From Prillingera fragicola (lineage: Eukaryota; Basidiomycota; Tremellomycetes; Trichosporonales; Trichosporonaceae), in the NCBI GenBank assembly GCA_002335605.1, contig BEDY01000011.1, positions 434,001 through 498,000 of the forward strand: DNA of 64,000 nucleotides, given 5' to 3'. Shown one piece after another: positions 20,813-31,280 of this stretch (its first letter is position 1; each line of letters opens with the position of its first letter). The position numbers were made by a program, and so were the translations under genes. Under the pieces are notes generated by a model. That model worked only from the letters and a program-made list of their open reading frames with translations. It searched no databases and was not told the DNA's origin.

Positions 20813-22726
20813 ATGCTCGCCCTCTTGGCCGTTCTCCCGGCCCTCGCCGCGCTGCCAGCGCAGGCGGCGCCAGCAATCATCTCCCTCCGCGACGTCGACA
20901 CCTCTTACCCGTACACCGGCCCAGCCATCCCCGTCGGCGACCCCCTCGACCAGACCGTCATGGGCAACGGCAAGGGATATCGCCGTGTCCGCGAGGCACC
21001 TGCAGTGACGCCCGCGCCCGGCATCGAGGTGACCAACAACATCAACGTCATTTCGACGGCCTACTTTCCCGGCGGCTTCAACGTCCACTTCCAGACCCCC
21101 TTTGGGATTGGCTGCGACCCCGAGATCAAGTGGGGTGAGACCAAGGACAAGCTCGACCAGTGCGCAAAGGGCAAGACGCACACGTGAGTCTATCATTCGA
21201 AGCAGTGGCTGACGGCAGGTACGACCGCACCCCATCGTGCTCGATGCTCGACCCTACCCAGTGCTCGCAGTTCTTCCACGAGGTGGCCGTGTCGGGTCTC
21301 CAGCCGGGCAAGGAGTACTTTTACCAGATCCCTGGTGGAAACGGCACCACGCCGTCGGGTATTCTGACCTTTACCACCGCCCTGGAGGCCGGTGACGACG
21401 ACGAGTTCTCGCTCGCCGTCGTTTGCGACATGGGATACACCAACGCCCGTGGTACCCAGGAGCAGCTCACCAAGGCTATCATGGACGACGTCAAGTTTGT
21501 CTGGCACGGCGGTGACATCTGTGAGTGTGCTGCAGTGCTGTAAGCTGACGACAGCCTACGCCGACCAGTGGTACGCTCCGCTCCTCCCCTGTGTCCTCGA
21601 GGGTCCCAAAGCCTGGGACATTTGCTACAATGGCTCGGACACTACCCTGCCTACCCCCGACGGCGGCCCGGACAACGACGAGTACTACATCCCCCTCCCG
21701 GCTGGTGAGCAACCGAGCCAGGGTGGTCCCTTTGGCGGCGACATTTCGACCGTCTACGAGTCCAACTGGGACATGTGGCAGCAGTGGATGAACACCATCA
21801 CCAAGCATGTCCCCTACCTAGTTGCTCCCGGCAACCACGAGGCTGCCTGCGCCGAGTTTGACGGTCCGAACAACGAGCTCTCGGCTGTACTGGACGACAA
21901 CGCCACGCCGGGCACGCACAAGGCCAACTCGAGTCTCAACTACTACTCGTGCCCGCCCAGCCAGCGCAACTTTACGGCCTACCAGCACCGCTTCAACATG
22001 CCTGGCGAGGAGACCGGCGGCCGTACAAACTTTTGGTACTCGTTCGACTATGGTCTTGCGCACTTTATCACGCTCAACGGCGAGACCGACTTTGTGCTCT
22101 CGCCCGAAAACTCGCTCGACAACAAGCTCGCGGCCAACAACGGCACCAAGCTCCCGCAAGCCAAGACCTGGGTCACGGACTCGGGTCCCTTTGGCTACAT
22201 CAACGGAGACAGAAAGGACAACAAGGCATACGAGCAGTACCAGTGGCTCGTCAACGATCTCAAGAACATTGACCGCAAAAAGACACCCTGGGTGTTCGCC
22301 ATGTCCCACCGACCCATGTACTCGTCCGAGGTCTCCTCCTACCAGAACCACGTCCGGGACGCCTGGGAGGACCTCTTCCTCGAGTACGAGGTCGACGCGT
22401 ACTTTGCCGGCCACATTCACTGGTACGAGCGCATGTGGCCCATGGGCAAGAACGGTACCATTGTCCAGGACGCGGTGGTAAACAACCACACGTACGCTAC
22501 GCAAAAGGGCGCCGTCGCGCACCTCGTCAACGGCGCTGCGGGCGAGGTCGAGAGCCACTCGGTCCTCGCCAAGGGGGAGAGCACGCTGCCGCTTACTGCC
22601 GTGCTCGACCAGGTGCACTACGGCTTCTCCAAGATTACCGTGCACAACGCCACGTCCGCACTCTGCCAGTTTGTGCAGGGCAAGGACGGGAGTGTTGGCG
22701 ATTACCTCTATTTGACTAAGAATTGA
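20813..22726 (+). CDS. Secreted purple acid phosphatase
   Basis: Exons 20813-21183, 21219-21520 and 21555-22726 give 614 residues. A signal peptide (MLALLAVLPALAALPAQA) is followed by a fibronectin-like N-terminal domain and a metallophosphoesterase domain with the ordered metal ligands: VCDMG (D194), GGD-x-x-YADQW (221-228), PGNHE (316-320), SHRPMYSS, and GHIHWYER (510-517). This is the purple acid phosphatase family, which hydrolyses phosphomonoesters outside the cell or in the wall with a binuclear Fe/metal centre. There are several N-x-S/T sites and no clear GPI signal. Both introns keep the frame through the conserved HGGDISYADQW. A role in phosphate scavenging is inferred from the family. 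A signal-peptide Met at 20813 fixes the start. Confidence 0.93.
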
Positions 22727-22880
22727 GAGCGTGTGGGGTGGAGAAGAAGGGTGCCTGCACCATCGATGGTAGGGGCAATAGATGACAATATAGTACATGT
22801 GTTTTACATGAATGGTTTGGTTTGGCTGGTCTCCTTGTTCCGGCATTTGTGATCGGGCATAGCCATGGGGAGCGCACTTG

Positions 22881-23154
22881 CAAGGAGGCGATTTTGTGGG
22901 CGATGCCAACGGTGAGCTGACGGGTGGTTACTTGAGACCGCCTTCCCCAACAATGTCTGGCCGTGGATGGCGCGCCTGACTACTCTCGAAGAGGTCGTCG
23001 AGCAGGCCGCCCGCTCCAGGCCTTTGTCGAGACGGGCGTCACCGGCGCAGTCGACATGGCCATGATGCCCGACTCGCTCGCTGCTCTGGAAGAGGGTGCT
23101 AGGGCCGACGTTCGGGAGACGTGGTTTTGTGGCGAGCGCGTTTGGGCAAAGTAG
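22881..23154 (+). pseudogene. Decayed remnant of an Amidohydrolase_3 (YtcJ-like) gene
   Basis: Three pieces in three different frames match the intact amidohydrolase at 37.3-39.1 kb in order. GGDFVGDANGELTG (22884 on) corresponds to GGEFERDADGTPTG. ETAFPNNVWPWM (22934 on) corresponds to ETAVMEHVWPYI. LQAFVETGVTGAVDMAM (about 23017 on) corresponds to FNAFLQTGVTGAVEMAL. A last piece, DVRETWFCGERVW before the TAG at 23152-23154, looks like the family C-terminus, so most of the central barrel is deleted. At least two frameshifts and a large internal deletion make it non-functional. It lies between the phosphatase and a hypothetical gene. Confidence 0.75.
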
Positions 23155-23410
23155 GGCCAGCTAGCTGTTGGGTTCAATGGGTTGTGTGTATGAAGGCAGG
23201 ATGTAAGTGACTGCTATGGCATCCCTGTTAGTGCTGACTTGAGAATGGCCATGGCGTGCACAGACAAGAAGGTCGAGAGTTGTTGACCCTGCCGAGGTCA
23301 CCGGAGTGCGTCCAAGCGCACAAGGTTGTCAGCGCTGTTGGAATGATATCACGAGCCCACACAACACCTCGACGCTCACCTTGTTCTACACCCTGTTCAC
23401 CACCTCGACG

Positions 23411-24079
23411 ATGCTGTTCTCGCGCTACACCTCTGATCTGCACCACCCCAACCTGCACAAAACCAATTGGCAGTCCACTGCCGCCCGCCGGACCATCTTT
23501 GCTCCGCCCCCATTCACCCCTTCGCTCAACCTCCCACACACCATCCCAAGCCGCCCACAGACATTCGATGCAGATGTCGAGGAGCAGAAGCACAGCGGCG
23601 AGGTCAGCGACACAACTCCACCAGACCAAAGCGAGATTGACCTCACTGAGCCGCATCTCCCGGACCACGCTACGTTGGCGCAACCTGCTCCTCTGGCCGC
23701 AGCGGTCAAGGCGACAGCACCTGTTGAGCCGGACCCATTCCTCTCTCCCTCCCCACCGTCACCCCCAGCATCACCACGGTCCCAGCCCCACCCCACCCAC
23801 TCATATCGCTGCACCCTCATCTCCCTCCGCCTAGCCTGCGCCCGGCGACTACACCGGAGCGCAGCGCACATGCTGGCCATAGCCGATGTGCGGCTAGACA
23901 ACTCGCGGAGGCGGTACGGTGTGCTCGCGCAGGGTCGCGCGAGTGATGCGGCCATGGTGTGGGAGTATGAGGCTGCGCGGAAGGGGTATGATGCTGCTGT
24001 TACACTGTTTAATGAGAGGGGAGCGGCTGTTGCTAGGTTGATTGCTGAAGAGTGCTTGTGTACTGCTCATGAAGAGTAG
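23411..24079 (+). CDS. Hypothetical protein, disordered with C-terminal helix
   Basis: Open frame of 222 residues from the Met at 23411; an in-frame Met at 23306 would add 35 residues of unlikely composition. The N-terminal 140 residues are Pro/Ser/Thr-rich and look disordered (SPSPPSPPASPRSQP). The last 90 are Ala/Arg-rich and helical (SLRLACARRLHRSAAHMLAIADVRLDNSRRRYG). I recognise no domain. The lack of opposite-strand competition and the distinct change to a helical C-terminus favour a real gene, but support is limited. It is convergent with the F-box-like gene, with only 36 bases between stops. Confidence 0.5.
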   Translation: MLFSRYTSDLHHPNLHKTNWQSTAARRTIFAPPPFTPSLNLPHTIPSRPQTFDADVEEQKHSGEVSDTTPPDQSEIDLTEPHLPDHATLAQPAPLAAAVKATAPVEPDPFLSPSPPSPPASPRSQPHPTHSYRCTLISLRLACARRLHRSAAHMLAIADVRLDNSRRRYGVLAQGRASDAAMVWEYEAARKGYDAAVTLFNERGAAVARLIAEECLCTAHEE

Positions 24080-24115
24080 GGTCTAGGCAGAGCATGCAAG
24101 AGCAGCTTGGCTACC

Positions 24116-25168
24116 TCACATGCCCACTTCTGTATGTAATCTAAAGGTCTCCTCCCCAACCCTCGCGCGATACTCTTCCCGGGACACAAACTCAAACTGG
24201 TCGACTTTGAGCTTAAGCCTCTCGAGCCCGTGCGGACGGAGCAAGTCGCGGTTCCGCTCGTGGTCAATAATGGTGTGAAACGCCTGCACGACGCGCTGCC
24301 GCATCTGGTCCGCTGAAATGGGTCGCCGCCCGAACCCAAGCCACCACGGCGGCGCCTCGTCCAACGCGACAAAGGTGACGCGCTCCAGCCCCGTGAGGCT
24401 GAGCACGATCGCTGTCCCCAGCGTGTCCAGTGCGCCGAGGGGACACCGGTTGACCCCTTTTGCGAGCCGGGCGCAAAACTCGTCGATTGTGAACAGTGTC
24501 GGGGCTGCTCTCGGGGGTGCGGGGCGGTAGACGACGACAATCTCACCCACGTTCAAGTTGGTGGTCGCGCGGCCGCTGTCGAGGACCTCGTCTGAAACGG
24601 TGGTAACGAGCCGTTTCGTGCCCCGTTGCAGCACCGTGCGGATGCGGGGGTTGAGGTCGACGAGCGTGTGGAGGGGTGTGCGGATGTTGATAGTCCCAAA
24701 CACTAAGTCGTTGCTGGAACGGACGCGCACAGTGTGCAAGTTTGGGAAGTGGAGCAAGACGGCTGAAGAGGCTGAGCGGTTGACGTTGACAAGGTCGAGG
24801 ACGCGTGTGTGCTGTGAGAGAGTACTTAAGAGCTGCGTTTTGCGAGGGGATGTGGACGGGGAGGGATACGGCGTGATCCCAACTTTGAAGACTGCTAGTG
24901 TGCCGCGTTCAGTGCCGTAAGTGTAGCTTGCTGCTTCAATGATGACGCCCTCCATGTGGGCATTGGCGTGCGTGTCCTCGGCAGAGGGTTGGGAGATGGT
25001 GCGCTCCAACTTGCCAGTCAGAGTGACATGTGTATATGCCAGCGCGTCGGCGCGTTCTCGGAGCGCGCGTGAGCATTGTCGGAAGAGCAGGAGCGAGTCA
25101 ATGGGAGAGAGATCAAGAATGCGGTCCAAGATGTGTGGGAAGGCTGTGTGGTCTAGCGGGCAGGCCAT
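24116..25168 (-). CDS. F-box-like family protein
   Basis: Single exon, 350 residues from the Met at 25168 that begins MACPLDHTAFPHILDRIL. The N-terminal block PLDHTAFPHILDRILDL followed by LLLFRQCSRALRERADA and the C-terminal block FVSREEYRARVGEETFRL are shared with the other family loci in the window (18230, 18959, 34922, 39294, 40930). The middle is a divergent alpha/beta region with VTLTGKLE, HTRVLDLVN and LTGLERVTFVAL. The N-terminal block resembles a degenerate F-box (Skp1-binding), so a substrate receptor role in ubiquitin ligases is possible but unproven. An upstream in-frame Met region exists but has no family similarity. Confidence 0.75.
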   Translation of the reverse strand: MACPLDHTAFPHILDRILDLSPIDSLLLFRQCSRALRERADALAYTHVTLTGKLERTISQPSAEDTHANAHMEGVIIEAASYTYGTERGTLAVFKVGITPYPSPSTSPRKTQLLSTLSQHTRVLDLVNVNRSASSAVLLHFPNLHTVRVRSSNDLVFGTINIRTPLHTLVDLNPRIRTVLQRGTKRLVTTVSDEVLDSGRATTNLNVGEIVVVYRPAPPRAAPTLFTIDEFCARLAKGVNRCPLGALDTLGTAIVLSLTGLERVTFVALDEAPPWWLGFGRRPISADQMRQRVVQAFHTIIDHERNRDLLRPHGLERLKLKVDQFEFVSREEYRARVGEETFRLHTEVGM

Positions 25169-25562
25169 CGTTGATCTACATGCCGGTATAGGGAGTGCTG
25201 TGTGTGAGTCGAGAGTGACCAGTATCTGCTCACAAGGTCTAGGAGTGAGAGGGTAGCGATGAGAGAGACAGAGTCTGCGTGTCGACGCGAGCAAGTAGCC
25301 GATGTCCTGGCAGATCGGGTGGCAAATGAAGGGCATTAGCGGGATCAAAGTCATTACAAATTATACTAATCAAATGAAATGTTCCAGCCAGCTCATTGCG
25401 CCGCTCTCGGGCTCGGCTGGAATGCATACAGCATACTGGTAGATGCATGCGACTACGGTGTAGAATGACATACGTTGTGCATGAACAGGCATTGTTGCTG
25501 TGGTATAACATGTTGATGGTGTGCAGTGGGCCAACAAAGCATGATTGTTCATCTTACATTAT
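25169..25562. other. Intergenic span, promoter of the F-box-like gene
   Basis: Contains the upstream region of the minus-strand F-box-like gene and the 3' flank of the aminotransferase. No gene or clear element seen. Confidence 0.45.
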
Positions 25563-27195
25563 CTACAATGCAGCATCGACGTCTTCGACACTCTGCTTGA
25601 AAATCCTAACGACCTCACTAACCTCGTCCTCTGTGATATTATACGCTGGCGCCAACATGATAGCCTCGCCCTTGGCCCCGTCCGTACCGCCATTGACAGC
25701 CAGCGTCAACAGTCCATTCTTGAACGCCGCCTCTTTGACACGCGCAGCATACCGCGGGGCCATGACGGGCACCTCAAACTCGATACCGACAAACATGCCC
25801 CTTCCGCGGACTTCAAACACGTGTTTGTTGTCCTTGAACGCGGCCTCGAGTTCGGAGATGAGCTGCTTGCCGCGTGTCTTGACGTTGGAGAACAGGTCCT
25901 GGGCCTCCATCTTTTGCAGCGCAGCAAGTGCCACGGCGCAGTTGACCGGGTGGTTCTGGTACGTGTGCGAGTTCTTCCACACGCCAGCCGTGTTGACCAC
26001 ATCGTAGATGCGTTTCCCGACCATGGTGCCGGAGATCGTCACGTAGCCGGCCCCAAGACCCTTGGCCATGCTAATGGCGTCGGGCTGGACACCCTCACAG
26101 ACAGTCTGGAAGGCAAACACGTCGCCTGACCGGCCTGTGCCACACATGACCTCGTCCATGCAGAACAAAATGTTGTGCTTGTCCAGCACGCGCTTCATGG
26201 CGGGGAAATAGCCCTTGGGCGGGGGGATGACGCCGATCGAGGAGCCCGAGATGGGCTCGGCGAGGAAGGCAGCGACATTTTCGGGTCCAAGCTCCATGAT
26301 CTTGTTGTCGAGCTCGACGGCCAGGCGCTCAGAGTATTCTTCCTCGGTCTCGCCGTCCTTCTTGAAACGCTTATACTGCGGCGACGTTACGTGCTGGTAC
26401 GCGTCGGTGATGAAGGGGGAGTAGAGGTTGCGGCGTGCCGGAACGTTGCCAATGCTGAGCGCGCCGAGCGTGTTGCCGTGGTAGCTGGGGAAGCGGGCAA
26501 TGACATACTTGCGGTCCTCGCCCTTCTCGAGCCAATACTGGCGCACGAGCTTGATGATGGACTCGACGGCCTCGGAGCCTGGGGATCAGCGTGAGCGCAG
26601 CAAGGGTAGCCCGGCCATAGCACGACGGTTGGATGCGGAGACCAGGGACTCTTGATGCTTATCTCGGCAAGCGCAAAGGTGATGAGAGAAGCTTACACAC
26701 GGCACCAGCGTACGGTTTGATAGCAACACCGACCCAATCCTCCACAGCCTCCCATGTGCCATGCGAAGCCAGAGCCAAGAACTCACCACTTCCCATGAAA
26801 GCTCCAGCAACAAACGCCCCTCCGCTCCGATCAACGAGCCACTGCGCGAGCTCCTCTCCAATCTCATTCGAAAACGCCTGGTGATAAGCATACGGCATCT
26901 TCTCAGCCTGGCGCGCCATAACCTCGACCAAGTCGGGGTTGGAACTCCCGAGGCACGCCACAGCCGCACCGCCCGACATGGCGTCGAGGATGGTCTCGCC
27001 CGAGGCGAGGGTGAAGCGGAGTCCCGACGCCGAGGTCGCGAGCGGTGGTGGGGAGGCAGTCGCGACGTGGAATTGGGCGGGCTGCGCGCGGGCTGGAGGG
27101 GTGGGTGTCGGTGTGGAGAGGGTGGAGGTTGTGTGGAGAGCGCGCGTGAGAGGTGCGGCGGCGCGGGTCGCGCGGGGGAGGCGCGACAGGACCAT
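25563..27195 (-). CDS. Class-III PLP aminotransferase, probably mitochondrial
   Basis: Exons 26787-27195 and 25563-26578 give 474 residues. The N-terminus (MVLSRLPRATRAAAPLTRAL) is Arg-rich and lacks acids, a mitochondrial presequence. The body is a fold-type I omega-aminotransferase: DAMSGGAAVACLG, SEAVESIIKLVRQYW, SYHGNTLGALS, the PLP-binding DEVMCGTGRSG (D278) and the Schiff-base Lys in SMAKGLGAGYV (K309), then HTYQNHPVNCAVALA. Such enzymes move amino groups between omega-amino donors (GABA, beta-alanine, ornithine, DAPA) and keto acids; the exact pair cannot be told here. The 208-base intron is long for this window, and the junction falls in FMGSG/SEAVES, the conserved glycine-serine block. 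Confidence 0.88.
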
Positions 27196-29311
27196 GCTGA
27201 TGGGTGAGAGTGGAGAGGTGAGAGGTGAGATGTTCAAGTTGTTCTTCTTCTTCTGCTTGGCCTGAACACGCCGCGGCCAAGTGGGCAGCGAGTCGACATC
27301 AGCTCGTCGCTGCTCGCTGTTGACGCGGGCCTCTTCGGTACTCTTAGGCGCCGGCTGACGTGAAGGTCGGCTAAACCGGACATGACCGTGCAGATCTAGG
27401 CGATCAAACGCCACGTGGCTCTAGCGTGAGATCGGCATGGTGGGTACAGAAGTCACGTGATGATATCGGTGTCTTGTTTTCCAACCCACTTTTCTCTTGG
27501 AGCACTACTGAAACTGTTGCTAACTGGGAAGAAAGTGGGCCTGGGGTTAGACAATGTCATGGTCGTGAGGGGCTGGCTTGTGCGGGTTTGGGGGTTGATC
27601 ATGACGCTCTCTTAAGTGTATTCCAACAACGTCACGTAAGGAGATGACTGCTGATTGCCATGGGTGTGGGAACAGAACGCATGCAGGAGCCAGCCATGCA
27701 CACAAGAGATACTTTTTGACTCCTCCGCTCGGTGCCAACAGCTGGAGCCAGCTGCAGCACCAGGCCGTTCCTTGCGGAGAGACCGTTTTGTCGGCAAGCG
27801 ACTCTATTCCCGTACACCCGGGCAGACCAGTGAGCTCAAGCTCTGTGGTGGGCCGGAGAGAACAAGATCCGATATTGGACCACTGTAACCCTGGGTCGGC
27901 CACATAGTGGTCCAATTTTCGCTAGATCCGACATTGCGGCCAGTCTCGCTGGCAAACTCACGCTGCTCGCTGCCGTTCCTTGTGGCTGGGGCGATTGGCA
28001 TATGTTTGCGAGAGGCTTGTGCTCGTTGGCATATAATGTTGCTCGCTTCCGAACTCATCTGGATTGCGTGTGGGTTGTGTTATGAGTGACAAGACATACT
28101 CTTGCGAGTTGTAGGCATCAATGCATACCGCGTGCTAGCCATCGGTGTGACTATGCTCACTGTAACACTTGCCGTCATCCCACATGGCCGGCCATTCCAT
28201 AGCTTGGTGCTCCCATGTACTCATTGCATATCCTCATCCTCGAGATACTGACCACCACCACATTGGCATCTCCCAGTGGCGTCCTCGTTGGCACATCCAT
28301 CCCAGCCGCACATCCAAGTCAGGCCCCAGCCGGCAGTATGCCCCTGCCCACCATCCAACATCCTTCCGCCGCCAACCATAATGGCAATCATTTTCTCATT
28401 TTCTGACTCGCCTCCCTTCCAGACTTGCATCACCCACCCCGCAGAGTTTTTCCGGACCAGTCGTCTAGCAGTCAGAGGTGCCTCGCGTCGGGGGGTCAGG
28501 TGTTGCTGCCAATCTCTAATAAGCATCTGCCTAGCCCACCTGCTGACCCTTGCTTCTGCCAGTCCGAATTCGACCACCCCCAGGCATACAGTCCAGAGTG
28601 TAGAACCATCGTGTTGGAATACCCTGCTGCCATTGTACTTGGCGGGCTAGACGACCGAGTTCTCGCGATATTGGCACCTCGCCAGGGAATCCTTCCCTCT
28701 TCCGCCCAAAAGTGGTCCAATATACTGCCTCCTCCCTGGCATGAGCCCACCGCCCACACCCTCGGCGCTGGGCCTGGACCTCTTCTCGCTGGCAGGCCGC
28801 ACGAGCAGCCCAGCACCTGCATGGCAGGGAGCGTCGGCAGGGAGGAGGGAAGCGGAACTGGAAGATTGGAAAATTAAGCACCCCGCCAGCCGCCCTGACA
28901 AGGGTCGGGCATTCCAGAGATGGTGCCTGTGCCGAGCAGCCTGCCTGCCAGGACGACGTCGAGGTCAAATCAGTGGCAGCTAGGTGGCAAATATGGGCTA
29001 CAGCGAGGGCGAATCATGCTGGTTGAGCCGGAGAGTGTGCTGCCGCATTCGCCCTCTTCGCTGGATATTCGCCCTAGCTCACTGGGTATTCGCCCTATGC
29101 TCTCCGGGGTGCGCGGATGTGGCCGACTTTTCTCTGCATAGTGACAAGGAGTGCAGGGGATATATGGCAGAGGGCAAGACGGGCTGGAAAGAGAATTAGT
29201 GACCACCACTGGATCAAAACGGAGAGCATCACTGCCTAGCCACTACTGCCACTTTCTGCCACGCGCTGTCTGCGCACCCCTGCACTCTTCTATAGCCTCC
29301 TCTCATACAGA
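27196..29311. other. 2.1 kb gene-poor region upstream of the MCT-type transporter
   Basis: No coding region I can support; frames are short and overlap on both strands. The distal 300 bases hold a cluster of a 9-base motif listed separately (29006-29096), which suggests this is a long regulatory region for the transporter at 29312 and, at the other end, the promoter of the aminotransferase. Confidence 0.5.
29006..29096. promoter_or_regulatory. Cluster of four ATTCGCCCT motifs
   Basis: ATTCGCCCT occurs exactly at 29047-29055, 29067-29075 and 29088-29096, starts 20 and 21 bases apart (two helical turns), and once inverted (AGGGCGAAT) at 29006-29014. It lies 216-306 bp upstream of the transporter ATG. 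Phased identical 9-mers suggest a transcription factor binding array on one face of the helix. The factor is unknown. Confidence 0.6.
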
Positions 29312-31117
29312 ATGACCCCTCCCTCCTCCCCTCCCCCTACCTTCACCAGGCCAGGGCGCCCCACCCTCCGCCGCTCGTCGCCCCTTCGCCCCTCGGCGGT
29401 GTCCCCCAGCTCCCCACCACTCTCCCCACTCTCCCCAGCTACCCCCACAGCCCTCCGCACCTTCTCCCAGGAGACCCTGTACGAGCCGGAGGTTGGCACC
29501 CCTCTCTCCTTTGACAACTGCGACAAGTTTGACCTCATCGCTGCCAAGGGCGGTGTCGCAGCCAAGGAGGACAAGGAGTGCCACACCGACGACGAGGCGA
29601 CGCCACGCGCCTCCCTCGACGCCGGCGCACTCGGCCGCAACGCTCTCGGCCTCGCCCTCGACCGCCGCGTCAAGTTTGACATAAACGCCGACACCCCCAG
29701 GGCGTCCCCCCGCCTCGAGACCCCGCGCCTGTCGATCGACACCCTCTGTGCCCCACACCTCTCCTACGTCAACTCGGCCGCCTCGCTCTCTTCGCTCGCG
29801 TCAGCCAACTCGGGCATCCACAATGCCGAAGACGTCCAGCCCCCACCGGCAAAGCACGAGGCTGACCCCGGCCCCCCTCCCGACGGCGGACGTGCGGCGT
29901 GGCTCTGCGTGGGATCAGCCTTCCTGCTCATGTTCTGCATGTTTGGCTTTGTCACCTCGTTTGGCCAGCTGCAGCACCACTACCTCGCCCACCAGCTGAG
30001 CGGGTACGCACCCAGCACGGTGGCGTGGATCGCGACCGCCCAGAGCACACTCACCTTTGCGAGCTCTCTCTTCTTTGGACGCATCTTTGACGCCCACGGC
30101 GCGCGCATGCTCGTCGTCGCCGGCTGCAGCCTCTCAATCGTCGCCCTCGTGGGTCTCGCCTTCAGCACGTCCTTCTACCAGCTCCTCCTCGCGCACGCCC
30201 TGTACGGCTTTGCGACCAGCGTCATCTGGTGCCCCGCCGCCGCAGTCCCAGGCCACTGGTTTGCGCGCCGCCGGAGCACGGCCATCGGGATCGTCGGCTG
30301 CGGCTCGGGAGTCGGCGGCGTAGTCTACCCGCTCGTCCTCAACAAGCTCCTCACCACCGTCTCCTTCCGCACCGCCATCCTAGTCGTCGCAGGCTGCAAC
30401 GCCGTCCTCGTCCTCCCCGCAGTCTTCTTCGTCCGCACCCGCCTCCCACCCCGCGCACCCCGCCCGTGGTCAGCCCTCGCCCTCCCCTGGAAGGAGACAC
30501 GCTACACCTGCCTCGTCCTCGGCACGGGCCTGTGCATGCTCAACATGTTCTCCCCATACTTTGACGCCCCCGTCCTCGCCGCCGCAAACAACTTTCCCGC
30601 CTCGCTCGCAGCCTACTCGGTCGCCATCCTCCAGGCAGGCAGCTTTTTTGGCCGCGGGACGAGCGGCCTCCTCGCAGATGCATTTGGCGTGTGGCGCGTA
30701 TTCGGCGCAATGGCACTGGCATGCGCCGGAGTGCTGTTTGCTTTCTGGACCGCAGCGCCGATTCCCCTGCCTGCGGCCGTGATCGGGCTGTGCGCCTACG
30801 GCTACGCTTCCGGCGCGTGGATCACCCTCGTGTCCGCTGTGGTCGCGGCAGAGAGCCGCCCCGAGGACGCCGGGATGCGGATCGGCATGCTCTGGAGCGC
30901 CGTCAGTGCCCCCATCCTTGCCGGGCCTGTTGTTTGCGGCGTCCTCGTTGGTGTCGACGCCGGGAGGTTCACGTACGCGGGTATCTTCTGCGGGTTCACG
31001 TACCTCTTCGGCGCGATTGTGGCCTGCGCGCCTGTTGCGTACGGGTTTGTGCGCAAGACCCAGCAGAAGAAGTCCCAGATCCAAGTTTACGAGAAGAGTG
31101 AGAAGAGCGAGGTTTAG
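29312..31117 (+). CDS. MFS transporter, monocarboxylate (SLC16/MCH) type
   Basis: Single exon, 601 residues. The first 190 are a Pro/Ser/Thr-rich cytosolic extension. PDGGRAAWLCVGSAFLLMFC starts membrane segment 1 and is the signature opening of fungal monocarboxylate-permease homologues (MCH/SLC16). Twelve hydrophobic segments follow with a central loop around TRLPPRAPRPW and a Lys/Ser-rich tail. The FGRIFDAHGARML motif sits between segments 2 and 3. Family members move monocarboxylates, riboflavin or other small acids; yeast Mch proteins do not all move lactate, so the substrate is open. The intronless structure is unusual among its multi-exon neighbours. A motif cluster 220-300 bp upstream suggests specific regulation. 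Confidence 0.9.
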   Translation: MTPPSSPPPTFTRPGRPTLRRSSPLRPSAVSPSSPPLSPLSPATPTALRTFSQETLYEPEVGTPLSFDNCDKFDLIAAKGGVAAKEDKECHTDDEATPRASLDAGALGRNALGLALDRRVKFDINADTPRASPRLETPRLSIDTLCAPHLSYVNSAASLSSLASANSGIHNAEDVQPPPAKHEADPGPPPDGGRAAWLCVGSAFLLMFCMFGFVTSFGQLQHHYLAHQLSGYAPSTVAWIATAQSTLTFASSLFFGRIFDAHGARMLVVAGCSLSIVALVGLAFSTSFYQLLLAHALYGFATSVIWCPAAAVPGHWFARRRSTAIGIVGCGSGVGGVVYPLVLNKLLTTVSFRTAILVVAGCNAVLVLPAVFFVRTRLPPRAPRPWSALALPWKETRYTCLVLGTGLCMLNMFSPYFDAPVLAAANNFPASLAAYSVAILQAGSFFGRGTSGLLADAFGVWRVFGAMALACAGVLFAFWTAAPIPLPAAVIGLCAYGYASGAWITLVSAVVAAESRPEDAGMRIGMLWSAVSAPILAGPVVCGVLVGVDAGRFTYAGIFCGFTYLFGAIVACAPVAYGFVRKTQQKKSQIQVYEKSEKSEV

Positions 31118-31280
31118 ACGACATATCACGAGTAAAAGTATCAGTTGTCATAGATTCAGTACAGCCTGCGGGCATATTAGCATGGGTCGTGTAATGCAAA
31201 GTTGTAAAGTATGACAGTTTGTGAGGTACAAGCAGTTAGCAGTGGCGTGAACAATGACTGCAGATCCCATATTACACATT

